Translations under genes and position numbers: made by a program
Assembly: GCA_903913645.1 (NCBI GenBank)
Contig: CAIWMA010000193.1
Location: forward strand, 1-33,874
DNA from: an uncultured Bacteroidales bacterium
GTDB taxonomy: Bacteria; Bacteroidota; Bacteroidia; Bacteroidales; UBA4417
Length of the DNA: 33,874 nucleotides
Direction: 5' to 3'
The notes under the pieces: generated by a model
What the model saw: the letters and a program-made list of their open reading frames with translations, nothing else
Databases searched by the model: none
Told to the model about the DNA's origin: nothing
Shown here: one piece after another, positions 16,895 to 24,677 of the stretch
How positions within the stretch are numbered: the first letter of the stretch is position 1
Layout: each line of letters starts with the position of its first letter

Positions 16895-18202
16895 TTACTT
16901 TTTATTCATATCCATATAGTCAAATACCAGGTTACAAAAGGCTTTTACCCCGGTTTTGAATGAGCTATCGTCTATTAAAAATTCAGCTGTATGATGAGGA
17001 GCAGATGTTTTCGGGTCTTTACCTTTGGGTAATCCGCCAATAAAAAAATACAATCCGGGAACTTTTTGAGCAAAAAATGAAAAATCTTCTGAACCGGTTT
17101 TTGCCGGTAAAAGTAATACGTTTTCGGTACCGGCTGCTTTTTGCAAAGAAGGAAGCATGGCTTCGGTGAGAGCCACATTATTAAAAGTTACCGGATAATG
17201 AATGGAGTAGGGTAACTCTACCAGCGCGGTTGCTCCGGCAGCTTCGGCTGTTTTTTCTGCTATCTGGTGAATCCGGCTGAAAACCATTGACTCGTCTTCA
17301 TCAGTAAACGTCCTGACAGTTCCAAGCATTTCGACCTGGTCGGAAATTATATTGTTGCGGTTGCCGCCATGAATTGCCCCGATCGTAACAACAGCAGGAT
17401 TTTCCGTAAGCTTTACATTACGGCTCACTATAGTTTGCAGGCTGTTGATAATTTGCGCCGACACCACAATCGGATCAACTGAATACCATGGTGAGGCTCC
17501 ATGCGACGGCTTGCCTTTAACCGTTATTTTCAAATCTGAGGCACTTGCCATTGCACCAGCCGGGTGATAGGCTATTTTGCCTGTTTCCAGTTGTGCATCC
17601 ATGTGCAATCCAAATATTACGTCAACTTTGGGGTTGTTCAATACGCCTTGTTTTACCATCAATTCAGCACCGCCTTCTTCTCCTTTTGGTGCACCTTCTT
17701 CGGCAGGCTGAAAAATAAATACTATGGTTCCCTTTAATTCCTTTTTCATGCCGGCTAATATTTCGGCTACGCCCATCAGAATGGCAACATGCCCATCGTG
17801 TCCGCATGCATGCATTACACCGGTTTCCTGACCGTTATACATGGTTTTTACTTTTGAGGCAAATGGGACATCGGTTTTTTCTGTTACCGGTAATGCATCC
17901 ATATCTGCTCTTAAAGCAATCACAGGTCCGGGTTTGTCACCTTTTAAAATTCCGACAACACCGGTTACGGCAATTCCTGTCTTAACTTCAATTCCTAAGG
18001 ACCGCAAATGATTGGCTATGATTAACGATGTCCTGGTTTCCCTATTTCCTAATTCCGGGTTCTGATGAAAGTCGTGGCGCCAGTCAATCACTTTTAGCTC
18101 TATTTTATCAGCATTAGCGTTGATAAGCGCTTGGTAATTATTTTTCTGCGCTGAAGCAATTTTCAAGAATAAAATCAGGGCAATCAGGAGTGTGTATTTC
18201 AT
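16895..18202 (-). CDS. Secreted M20-family metallo-amidohydrolase (M20D, N-acyl amino acid/hippurate type)
   Basis: A 435-residue enzyme with a signal peptide (MKYTLLIALILFLKIASAQ), so probably periplasmic. Family members hydrolyse N-acyl or N-aryl amino acids or small peptides. Metal and active-site motifs: ALRADMDALP (about 96-105), HACGHDGH (131-138), PAEEGAPKGEEGGA (166-179), and GLHMD (198-202). KPSHGASPW marks the dimerisation domain, and TGSEDFSFFAQKVPG supplies a late metal ligand. All expected residues are present. It is the last gene of a minus-strand series with the DUF4440-like lipoprotein (spacer 111 bases), the DUF4242 protein and a serine hydrolase, which may act together on small amide or ester substrates (inference). 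Confidence 0.9.
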   Translation of the reverse strand: MKYTLLIALILFLKIASAQKNNYQALINANADKIELKVIDWRHDFHQNPELGNRETRTSLIIANHLRSLGIEVKTGIAVTGVVGILKGDKPGPVIALRADMDALPVTEKTDVPFASKVKTMYNGQETGVMHACGHDGHVAILMGVAEILAGMKKELKGTIVFIFQPAEEGAPKGEEGGAELMVKQGVLNNPKVDVIFGLHMDAQLETGKIAYHPAGAMASASDLKITVKGKPSHGASPWYSVDPIVVSAQIINSLQTIVSRNVKLTENPAVVTIGAIHGGNRNNIISDQVEMLGTVRTFTDEDESMVFSRIHQIAEKTAEAAGATALVELPYSIHYPVTFNNVALTEAMLPSLQKAAGTENVLLLPAKTGSEDFSFFAQKVPGLYFFIGGLPKGKDPKTSAPHHTAEFLIDDSSFKTGVKAFCNLVFDYMDMNKK

Positions 18203-18313
18203 TTTTACTATTTTAAGGGGAATAAGTTGGATAGGTTTTAACGAGTCCCGTTTTTCTGTTAGTTACTAAATACTTTATTATTGCCGGTTTGCGACAGGAA
18301 TTTTAAATAGAAA

Positions 18314-18790
18314 TTATTTTAATGTCAGCGTATCTGAGTTCCATATTCCGTGAATGGATTTCCAAATGCCATCATCGCCACGTTTCAGCAGTTCGATGTA
18401 TTTCCCCTTTTCGACCGTAATTTTACCATCAGGCTGTGTAATACTCATCCGGAACCGGCCAATTTCATATCCTAAATCACCGTTACTTCCTGTAGATGTG
18501 GTGGCAACAGAAACATCAAAAGCGCCGCCTTCAATAGCTCCAGCCCAATATTTCTCAATATTTGCTCTTCCTGATACCGGAGCTTCATTCGGGGGAAGCA
18601 GTGTAGCATCCTCAGTATAAAGATAAGCAGCTGCAACCGCATCTTTGGCGTTAAGGGCTTTTGCAAAATCCTTGTTCATCTTCGAAAGTTCCCCGGCTGT
18701 CGCAGGTTTAGATTTACTGGCATTGTTGCAGGATGACATCAGTGAAAGACTAATAAACGCAATTGCGGTGAAGGAAGAAAATTTTGTCAT
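18314..18790 (-). CDS. DUF4440 / SnoaL-like (NTF2-fold) lipoprotein
   Basis: A 158-residue protein with a lipoprotein signal peptide: hydrophobic stretch, then LMSSC with the lipidated Cys at 21. The mature part has the NTF2-like pattern of the DUF4440/SgcJ group: MNKDFAKALNAKDAVAAAYLYTEDATLLPPNEAPVSG, where the alternating helix and TEDA-LLPP are typical, followed by IEKYWAGAI and the beta-sheet GRFRMS / GKYIELLKRG / WKSIHGIWNSD. Such folds bind small hydrophobic ligands or act as simple isomerases; no catalytic residues can be named. It should be anchored in the periplasm. Its upstream spacer carries the first copy of a 31-bp repeat. Confidence 0.8.
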   Translation of the reverse strand: MTKFSSFTAIAFISLSLMSSCNNASKSKPATAGELSKMNKDFAKALNAKDAVAAAYLYTEDATLLPPNEAPVSGRANIEKYWAGAIEGGAFDVSVATTSTGSNGDLGYEIGRFRMSITQPDGKITVEKGKYIELLKRGDDGIWKSIHGIWNSDTLTLK

Positions 18791-18807
18791 AATTTCTATT
18801 GAATTAA

Positions 18808-18838
18808 TGCCTACTCTGTTCGGTTTTCGGCTTCCCCG
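18808..18838. repeat. 31-bp repeat, copy 1
   Basis: TGCCTACTCT, three variable bases, then CGGTTTTCGGCTTCCCCG. Copy 2 at 19152-19182 differs at only two positions. This copy fills much of the 67-base spacer between the DUF4242 stop and the start of the lipoprotein gene. Confidence 0.85.
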
Positions 18839-18857
18839 TTTTTATTTCTAAAACTAA

Positions 18858-19130
18858 TTATTCCGCCGTTGTCGGGTCAATGATTGTTGATACCTTACTG
18901 ACTGAGTTAGCAGGAAAGCCGCCTTGCCTGGCGTGTTCACGAACCATTTCTTCATTTGGCGCATTGTAAATGCAATAGATTTTGTCGGTTGTTACATAAC
19001 TATGAACCCACTGAATCTGCGGGCCCATATTGCTTAATACACCGCAAGAGGTTTGTGAAATTGCTTTCAATTGTTCTGCACTCAATTTACCTGCACCGGG
19101 AATTTCTCTTTCAATTACATATTTAGGCAT
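18858..19130 (-). CDS. DUF4242 (SCO4226 nickel-binding-like) small protein
   Basis: A 90-residue protein without signal peptide. The sequence follows the DUF4242 pattern: YVIEREIPGAGKLSAEQLKAI, WVHSYVTTDKIYCIYNAP, NEEMVREHARQGGFP, ending with a short strand. The family includes SCO4226, described as a nickel-binding dimeric ferredoxin-like protein; the fold is alpha-beta barrel-like and may bind a small ligand or metal through the H-A-R and S-Y residues. Function here is unknown. It lies between a serine hydrolase (59-base spacer) and a lipoprotein (67-base spacer), and both spacers carry the same 31-bp repeat. Confidence 0.8.
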   Translation of the reverse strand: MPKYVIEREIPGAGKLSAEQLKAISQTSCGVLSNMGPQIQWVHSYVTTDKIYCIYNAPNEEMVREHARQGGFPANSVSKVSTIIDPTTAE

Positions 19131-19151
19131 GATATGGAGTTTTTAATTTAT

Positions 19152-19182
19152 TGCCTACTCTTATCGGTTTTCGGCTTCCCCG
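19152..19182. repeat. 31-bp repeat, copy 2
   Basis: Second copy of the element at 18808-18838, 344 bases away in the same orientation, with 29 of 31 identical bases. It lies in the 59-base spacer upstream of the DUF4242 gene, so each of two consecutive genes has one copy just before its start. Confidence 0.85.
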
Positions 19183-19189
19183 CCTTGTA

Positions 19190-20968
19190 TTATTTCTTTT
19201 TCGTAAATACAACAGCATTGCCATTATACGTTACTTTAAAACCCGTAGGATTTCCATTGTTATCTAAAATGAACTCAACAATCTGGTCTGAAAACTCACG
19301 TATCCTGAAGGTTGTCCCTTTATATGGATCAAGATGCTGGGGAGGAGCTGAATTAATCATTAGTTCCTTATTATTAATCACAATATCCAGAGTAGTTCCA
19401 TTCAGTTCATATTGTCCGGTCAAACTTTTGAGAAATGCAGGGTCAGTGAGTCGCGAATCTGCTTTCCTGTTAAAAACAACTTCTTTTTCGTCAAGACTAA
19501 CTTTTACATTCTGTATAGTTCCCTGGGCATCAGTTCCAAACATCAGCGACCATTTTCCCTCAATCTCATCATCGGGCGAAGTAAACTTATCGTAATGATA
19601 ATGCTGAAGCGGAAGAGTTGTATTGTTAAAAGTAAAGTTCAATTCTCCTGATCGTTCCGTTATTTCCATGATACCATAAGCCGGGTCTTCATATTTACCA
19701 ATATAGTCAGTTAGGGTATGCGATGGTTTTGTGTTCAGAACCCTGTCGACATCCGGCTTTTTTCGTGTTTCCCTGTCGGTAACTTTGCCTTCCAGGTAAT
19801 CTTTCAATGCTCTGTCGCTCCAGGGTGTTTGCTCTAAGCCCAGAAGCTGGTCATAAACCGTATTGGCAATTATTCCTGGAAGTTGACTGGCATGAGCACC
19901 ATTGGTAAAAACAATTACCCCAATACTGTCGGCCGGCATGAATGAAATATTTGAATATATGCCGCCAATTGCTCCACCATGCCCTGTTCTGTAATGTCCT
20001 TTGTAGCTTGATGTTCCCCTACCCATTCCATACTCGGAATTTAGATTTTCGAAATATTTATCAGGAACCGACCCGGGTAAGCTAGCTGACTGCATAGTCT
20101 CCTTAATGATACTTGAAGGAATAACCTGTTTATTGTTGAACTTACCAGCATTCATTTGAGCAATTAACCAGTTTGAAAGATCGTTAATGCTGGAAATAAT
20201 TGATCCACAGGGTCCAACACCCTGAAATTTCGTATAAAAAGGATAAGGCAGTAGGAGGGATGTATCTCGCTTTTCGTAATAAGGAGACATGAAGTCAGCC
20301 TGCATTTGCATATCTTCAGTAACAAACATGGAGTGCGACATATTCAGTGGTGTGAAAATCCTGCTTTTTACAAAGTCTTCCCATGTTTGGCCCGACAAGT
20401 CTTGAACAATTTGTCCAGCAGCTGCATACATAAGGTTATTGTATAAGAATCCCTGACGTAAAGGAATACTGGGCTCCATATATTTTAACCGGTCAAATAA
20501 CTCCCTGCGGGTAAAATCCGATTTATACCAGATACCATCGTGCCTCGAAATACCTGTGCGGTGCGAAAGCATATCGCGGATGGTGACATTGGCATTTAGC
20601 TCATCATTGTAAAATGTAATTTGCGGAACATACTTTTTTATGGGCGTATCCCAGTCTAATTTTCCTTCATCCACCAAAAATCCAATGGCTGTAGCTGTAA
20701 AAAGTTTTGTATTAGAGGCGATCTGAAATAAAGTGTTTGGAGTCACAGGCAATTTTTTCTCCAAATCTCGATAGCCATAGCCCCGTGCAAATTCCAGCTT
20801 ACCTTTTATCACAATTCCTACTCCGCAACCAGGCACATTCCAGTCCCTGAGAATCTTTTCAACGGTTTTGTCAAAACCTTTAAGTTTCTGGTCAACATTA
20901 ATGTTCTGGGCATTTGTATAGATTCCTGTCAACAATATTATCCCTATAAGGAAAATTATTCTTTTCAT
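19190..20968 (-). CDS. Secreted serine hydrolase, class C beta-lactamase fold, with DUF3471-like C-terminal domain
   Basis: A 592-residue protein with a signal peptide (MKRIIFLIGIILLTGIYTNAQ). The beta-lactamase-related domain spans about 25-375. Its nucleophile motif is S85-N-T-K88, the second motif Y176-N-N178, and a GHGGAIGG block provides the third, so the triad is intact. Residues about 410-590 form a C-terminal beta-barrel (DUF3471-like) ending VTYNGNAVVFTKKK. Such proteins are D-aminopeptidases, esterases or penicillin-binding carboxypeptidases, not usually resistance enzymes; the substrate is unknown. The start at 20968 is preferred to one 30 bases upstream because it begins the signal peptide. 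It heads a probable four-gene minus-strand unit. Confidence 0.88.
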   Translation of the reverse strand: MKRIIFLIGIILLTGIYTNAQNINVDQKLKGFDKTVEKILRDWNVPGCGVGIVIKGKLEFARGYGYRDLEKKLPVTPNTLFQIASNTKLFTATAIGFLVDEGKLDWDTPIKKYVPQITFYNDELNANVTIRDMLSHRTGISRHDGIWYKSDFTRRELFDRLKYMEPSIPLRQGFLYNNLMYAAAGQIVQDLSGQTWEDFVKSRIFTPLNMSHSMFVTEDMQMQADFMSPYYEKRDTSLLLPYPFYTKFQGVGPCGSIISSINDLSNWLIAQMNAGKFNNKQVIPSSIIKETMQSASLPGSVPDKYFENLNSEYGMGRGTSSYKGHYRTGHGGAIGGIYSNISFMPADSIGVIVFTNGAHASQLPGIIANTVYDQLLGLEQTPWSDRALKDYLEGKVTDRETRKKPDVDRVLNTKPSHTLTDYIGKYEDPAYGIMEITERSGELNFTFNNTTLPLQHYHYDKFTSPDDEIEGKWSLMFGTDAQGTIQNVKVSLDEKEVVFNRKADSRLTDPAFLKSLTGQYELNGTTLDIVINNKELMINSAPPQHLDPYKGTTFRIREFSDQIVEFILDNNGNPTGFKVTYNGNAVVFTKKK

Positions 20969-21438
20969 ACTAATATTTTTTAACGTATTAGAAATCAATT
21001 AAATGTAGAGGTCGGAGACAAGAAATGGAAATAAGCTTAGTGCTACTTATTTTATATAGGGAAAAGCTTTTTTGCTCAGTTCCCAAAAGGGTGGTAGAAA
21101 TATCACTTATTATATAAATATTTAACAATGTATATATGACAAATGTTTAGTCCGCCTTAATTAAAAATAAAGTACGAAGAGGTGGGTTTAAATCAGTCCA
21201 AAAATAAAGACCCGGCAAAACCGGGTCTTATATAATGCAATAACAAAGATAATGAGCTGAAAGTATTACTTTGATTAGCTCAAAGAGTAAATAATCCAAT
21301 GATATTTTTCAGAAGAATACCATTCCAGTCCGTTTCCAATTTAATTTCTAATGTATTTTATTTATTCACAAAAAAGTATTGGAAGCTTCATTATCCTAAG
21401 AATGCCACGATGTAAAATCAGCAAATCTGTTTCTTTTA
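20969..21438. other. 470-base intergenic region upstream of the serine hydrolase
   Basis: No gene is seen. It holds an inverted repeat AAATAAG-N10-CTTATTT (21029-21052) that could be an operator, a weak GGGAA / TTCCC hairpin near 21059-21085, and the terminator at 21207-21229 that ends the SOUL gene transcript. The rest is AT-rich. Confidence 0.5.
21207..21229 (-). terminator. Rho-independent terminator downstream of the SOUL gene
   Basis: A perfect 9-bp stem (AAGACCCGG / CCGGGTCTT) with a 5-base loop, followed on the minus strand by TATTTTTGG. It lies about 210 bases beyond the SOUL stop codon. Confidence 0.65.
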
Positions 21439-22044
21439 TTATTCGGCTTTCCAATTAACCGAAACAATAATTTCGTTCCGCCTGTCAATGAGTTGGAAAG
21501 GTGGATTATATCCCAGAAACCTGGAATGTCCATAAGAAGTTATACCTTTTTCTACAAGAATATCATGAAGCTTTCCCGAATAGAATAGCAAATCTTTATC
21601 AGAGGCAAATCCACCAAATCGTATAACGGCAACATATTCATCTGCAGTTTTTTGTATCTGTACATTAGGATCATTGGGTTTAGGCAGGTTTTCCTGGTTG
21701 TATGACGATGGCATAACAAAACTCATACTTGAAACAGAATCATTTATATCCATGTGAACAGGCGAAGTCATTGAAATATTTATTCCGGTCTCATTGCCAC
21801 CAAAAATATAGCCTGCCAATTTACGAAACCCTGAACCTGCCAAATCTTTGTATGTTTTTGCGTTCGAATTAATTGTTGCTATAGTTGCAGAAGGGTAAAA
21901 CCTGATTTCGAAATCCTTGTCTTTAAGAATAACTGTATATTTTTGCTTTTCCGTTTTAATAGCTGACATGAGTGTGAAAGATTGAAAGATTACTAGTGTT
22001 AAAATAGCAATCGCGGTTATTACAAAATAGGTTTTCATTTTCAT
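21439..22044 (-). CDS. SOUL haem-binding family protein with N-terminal membrane anchor
   Basis: A 201-residue protein. An N-terminal hydrophobic segment (about 5-27) is an anchor or signal peptide. The rest follows the SOUL/HBP pattern: KYTVILKDKDFEIRFYPSATIATI, the GFRKLAGYIFGGN stretch, ISMTSPVHM with the M-T-S-P-V core that is the family signature, SFVMPSSY, and the C-terminal GYNPPF. SOUL proteins bind haem or related tetrapyrroles; bacterial roles are poorly known. An inverted repeat at 22085-22116 in its promoter region matches one upstream of cydA. A second ATG two codons downstream is possible. Confidence 0.85.
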   Translation of the reverse strand: MKMKTYFVITAIAILTLVIFQSFTLMSAIKTEKQKYTVILKDKDFEIRFYPSATIATINSNAKTYKDLAGSGFRKLAGYIFGGNETGINISMTSPVHMDINDSVSSMSFVMPSSYNQENLPKPNDPNVQIQKTADEYVAVIRFGGFASDKDLLFYSGKLHDILVEKGITSYGHSRFLGYNPPFQLIDRRNEIIVSVNWKAE

Positions 22045-22452
22045 ATACTTATTTATTTAAAGTAATAACAATTACAATCCGGTATTGTTTAACTAATATA
22101 TATAAATGTTAAACAAAATTTGAAATGTATAAGAATTTTTACATTCTTCTTGCTTCCAGGCATTTAAAAATAAAGATCAATTTAGCTCTTGAGCAAAGCA
22201 ATTGCTAAAGTATATTGCACTTGAACCAAGTACATAGTAATAAATGAATAACTGATATTATTAAATGATTGACAGGGAATCTGGATCGTCAATGGTCCGC
22301 TGCTCAAAATCATCAATCGACCTTACATGATGCTAAACATCGCCAATCGGTATAAAAAACAGTAATTCGGCTAATTAAAAATAAGTCCTCAAATTTATTT
22401 TTATGCAAAGAATTTACTCATTTCTACCTTAATATATTCTGATAAATTTATA
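22045..22452. other. 408-base intergenic region upstream of the SOUL gene
   Basis: No gene is recognised. The palindrome at 22085-22116 lies close to the SOUL start. A slightly GC-richer stretch near 22280-22350 looks faintly gene-like but has stops in all frames that I checked and resembles no family. The remainder is AT-rich. Confidence 0.4.
22085..22116. promoter_or_regulatory. Operator-like palindrome upstream of the SOUL gene
   Basis: TTGTTTAAC-N14-GTTAAACAA, perfect 9-bp arms. The arms begin 22 bases apart counted over the 8-bp core, about two helical turns. The same design (TGTTTAAT-N14-ATTAAACA) occurs upstream of cydA at 28255-28284. The site ends 41 bases before the SOUL ATG, so it overlaps the probable promoter. 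Confidence 0.6.
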
Positions 22453-22791
22453 TTAAAGCACCGAAGTGAGAAAAATATATGAATTAAGCACAATATAAAA
22501 CAATGCCGGCAACGAAACCCATAAGCTGTCCTTAACTCTTAACCTCGCCAGGAAACCTAATAACATTAAAATCGCTAATCCTCCTGAAGAGATAAGCAAA
22601 GCAAAATTGTTAACTAAACCTACCATTAAACCTATAGCTCCAAGAATCTCAAGTGCGGCGATAAGAATCCCGAATTTTGCCAAACCAAAGCGAACAAATT
22701 CATTTTTCATATGGGGGTTTGAAAAATACGCAATTCCGTAGAGTAAAAAAGATACGGCCGACAGTATAATAAGTATATCGAGAAACCGCAT
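22453..22791 (-). CDS. DoxX-like small membrane protein
   Basis: A 112-residue protein with four predicted membrane helices. LRFLDILIILSAVSF-type start, then FVRFGLAKFGILIAALEILGAIGLMVG with the family's F-x-x-x-G / E-x-x-G-A pattern, are typical of DoxX-like proteins; the function of these is generally unknown, though some are linked to thiol or oxidative stress. The start is the ATG at 22791, whose A is shared with the stop codon (TAATG) of the upstream gene, so the two are translationally coupled. A longer reading from an upstream ATG would overlap the neighbour by 82 bases and is not favoured. Confidence 0.7.
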   Translation of the reverse strand: MRFLDILIILSAVSFLLYGIAYFSNPHMKNEFVRFGLAKFGILIAALEILGAIGLMVGLVNNFALLISSGGLAILMLLGFLARLRVKDSLWVSLPALFYIVLNSYIFLTSVL

Positions 22792-23138
22792 TAAGAAATC
22801 AGATTTAATGAAACTGAAGCAATGAATAGGCATAACAACAGAAGAACCAACGAAGGCATCCGTTTCTGCCATGGGTTATTTGCTTTGAAATGAAAATACT
22901 GTGCGCTTACCATCAGGAAAGCCATAATAACAGCCGGAATAAGCACCATCGAAGGATACCAGATGCCAGCAACCAGCATAGTAGACAGGGCTATTTTAGT
23001 GGATCCAACCATGGTGCGGGTTAAATCGCTCAGTCCATATTGTTTAAATTCTTTTACGATGTTATCGAAACGGAACACCCATACAATAATAATGGATAGT
23101 GCAACAACAATCTGAGCAAGCATAGCAAGATTAGACAT
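22791..23138 (-). CDS. DoxX-like small membrane protein (upstream paralogue)
   Basis: A 115-residue protein with four membrane helices, similar in size and layout to its downstream neighbour: KEFKQYGLSDLTRTMVGSTKIALSTMLVAGIWYPSMVLIPAVIMAFLM, where the Y-G-L...R-x-x-x-x-G-x-x-K/A-L pattern of DoxX-like proteins is visible. The pair (stop and start overlap by one base) may form a heterodimer in the inner membrane (inference). Upstream lies a 187-base spacer with no obvious regulatory site, then tspO. Function unknown. Confidence 0.7.
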   Translation of the reverse strand: MSNLAMLAQIVVALSIIIVWVFRFDNIVKEFKQYGLSDLTRTMVGSTKIALSTMLVAGIWYPSMVLIPAVIMAFLMVSAQYFHFKANNPWQKRMPSLVLLLLCLFIASVSLNLIS

Positions 23139-23325
23139 TTTAGTTTTCTTTAAATTTTTTCTGACTCCTATGGCTATTCAGTTTCGCCCCGTTTTTTAAA
23201 GTGAGTTCTGGACTTCACTTGTGTACTTCAATAAAAAATGAATTTAAACCCTTGAAAAGACATGCTCTTGGATATAAACTCAAAGGGCTGGAAATCAGAA
23301 AATGGAGATCCTTTTTAATCGTACA

Positions 23326-23805
23326 TCAAATCCTGTTAAGGAAGAAATAGGCTGCATTTAGAGCGGTCGCAAAGGATACCCACAGTAAATACGGGATATT
23401 TATATATGCTGCAACTGGTTTAAGTTTGTGAAAACGAACCAGCATAAACACTATTATTATCCAAAGAACAATAATATCAGCCAATGCCACGCCTATTATT
23501 TTGAAATAGAAAAAGAAAAAGCTCCATAAAAAATTTAAAAGCAATTGTACCATAAAGATCAGGATCGCCTGGTTTCGTTCCTTGCCGACATCCATTTTCC
23601 AAATCAGAAATAAGGAAATGCCAAGGAGTATATAAAGGGTTGTCCAAACAGGACCAAAAACCCAATTGGGCGGATTAAAGGAAGGTTGGTTAAGCGTGGC
23701 ATACCATCCGGGAATTGCCTTTGAGGTGAACATACCGGCTACGGCTCCAATACTTAATGGCAATAGGAGCGAGGCCATTAATTTACCTGTTTGGTTTGCT
23801 TTCAT
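23326..23805 (-). CDS. tspO: TspO/MBR family protein (tryptophan-rich sensory protein)
   Basis: A 159-residue protein with five membrane helices. Signature: GWYATLNQPSFNPPNWVFGPVWTTLYILLGIS (about 32-63, W and P rich) and LNFLWSFFFFYFK, and the C-terminal YLLWVSFATALNAAYFFLN, all as in the family. TspO binds porphyrins and other ligands in the membrane and is linked to oxidative and light stress; the bacterial role is debated. It follows the peroxiredoxin gene by 7 bases, which supports co-transcription and a role in oxidative or tetrapyrrole stress. Confidence 0.93.
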   Translation of the reverse strand: MKANQTGKLMASLLLPLSIGAVAGMFTSKAIPGWYATLNQPSFNPPNWVFGPVWTTLYILLGISLFLIWKMDVGKERNQAILIFMVQLLLNFLWSFFFFYFKIIGVALADIIVLWIIIVFMLVRFHKLKPVAAYINIPYLLWVSFATALNAAYFFLNRI

Positions 23806-23812
23806 AATCAGT

Positions 23813-24547
23813 TTATTTTGATTCTTTAAGTATCCTCAGCGCTTCATCTACGTGCTTTGTTGCCTGTATTTGCGAATCAAAAATATAGATCACTTTACCG
23901 GTTTTATCTGCAATATACGTTACGCGGCCAGGTAACAAGCCCAGGAAATTAGTAGGAACGCCAAAGAGTTTCCTGATTTTATTTCCCTGGTCGCTTAATA
24001 ATGTAAAACTGAGCCTGTATTTTTTCGCAAATTCCTTGTGGCTTTCCACCGATTGACCGCTGATACCAATGATCACTGCATCGGCTTCAGTAAATACCTC
24101 GAATTGATCGCGGAAGGAGCAAGCTTCTTTGGTACAACCGGGGCTGTCATCCTTTGGATAAAAATAAATCACCAGGTTTTTTTTGCCGAGAACTGTATCG
24201 ATATTAAATAAATTGCCATTTTGATCGCGCAGCGCGAATTCAGGAATTTTAGTTCCAATTTTGATTTCATTCATGTGGTTATTTTGGCTAAAGGTTAAAT
24301 AAGAAGTGAATAAGAGTAGGTAAATGATGAGGTAAAAGCGATAAAAATTTCTGAGTTTCAGATAATTTCTATTTTCAGGATAAATATTTCCAAAAAGGGC
24401 TTTAAGTTCTTTCATAAAGTAAGGTTTAAAATTTATAGTCCAACTATCTGTCTGGTAAACGATTTTCCGGAATTTGCTCCGGTAAAAAGTTAGGGGCAAT
24501 CCCCAGGCAACGAAGAGGATAAGCCAGATATTTTCGAAGATGAACAT
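23813..24547 (-). CDS. Peroxiredoxin (BCP/PrxQ type) with N-terminal two-helix membrane domain
   Basis: A 244-residue protein. Residues about 92-244 are a PrxQ/BCP peroxiredoxin: FYPKDDSPGCTKEACSFRD contains the peroxidatic C138 and the resolving C143 in the usual CX4C spacing, and the LLSDQGNKIRKLFGVPTN segment fits the family. It reduces peroxides with thioredoxin-type electrons. Residues 1-90 are unusual: a first helix (ENIWLILFVAWGLPL), then FYRSKFRKIVYQTDSW and KELKALFGNIYPENRNYLKLRNF, then a second helix (FYLIIYLLLFTSYL). This region is reminiscent of small Bacteroidetes membrane proteins recalled from memory. The start at 24547 includes both helices; an ATG at 24415 would keep only the second. 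Followed by tspO after 7 bases. Confidence 0.8.
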   Translation of the reverse strand: MFIFENIWLILFVAWGLPLTFYRSKFRKIVYQTDSWTINFKPYFMKELKALFGNIYPENRNYLKLRNFYRFYLIIYLLLFTSYLTFSQNNHMNEIKIGTKIPEFALRDQNGNLFNIDTVLGKKNLVIYFYPKDDSPGCTKEACSFRDQFEVFTEADAVIIGISGQSVESHKEFAKKYRLSFTLLSDQGNKIRKLFGVPTNFLGLLPGRVTYIADKTGKVIYIFDSQIQATKHVDEALRILKESK

Positions 24548-24573
24548 AGTATGATATTTTGTTGTGAGTTATA

Positions 24574-24670
24574 AGTAGTAAGGAGTAAGAAGATCTATGT
24601 GCTTTTTTAATCTGCAATCCGAAATCGGCAATCGGCAATTTGACATTCTCCCGATCGCCCCTCGTTCCAT
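24574..24670. other. Low-complexity word runs between peroxiredoxin and DUF1295 genes
   Basis: The 130-base spacer contains three drifting short-word runs: AGTAGTAAGGAGTAAG (24574-24589), a run of AATCCGAAATCGGCAATCGG type (24612-24641), and CGATCGCCCCTCGTTCCATCG (about 24652-24672). No hairpin or promoter is clear. They resemble in kind the runs at 7302-7335 and 8340-8460 but use different words. Confidence 0.45.
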
Positions 24671-24677
24671 CGCTCTT

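Noticed and set aside
19071-19595. Plus-strand open frame of 174 codons
   Set aside because: Antisense to the DUF4242 and serine hydrolase genes; not a real protein pattern.
21029-21052. Inverted repeat AAATAAG-N10-CTTATTT as a terminator or operator
   Set aside because: No T-tract, all-AT arms, and 60 to 85 bases from the nearest start; kept only as a remark for the spacer.
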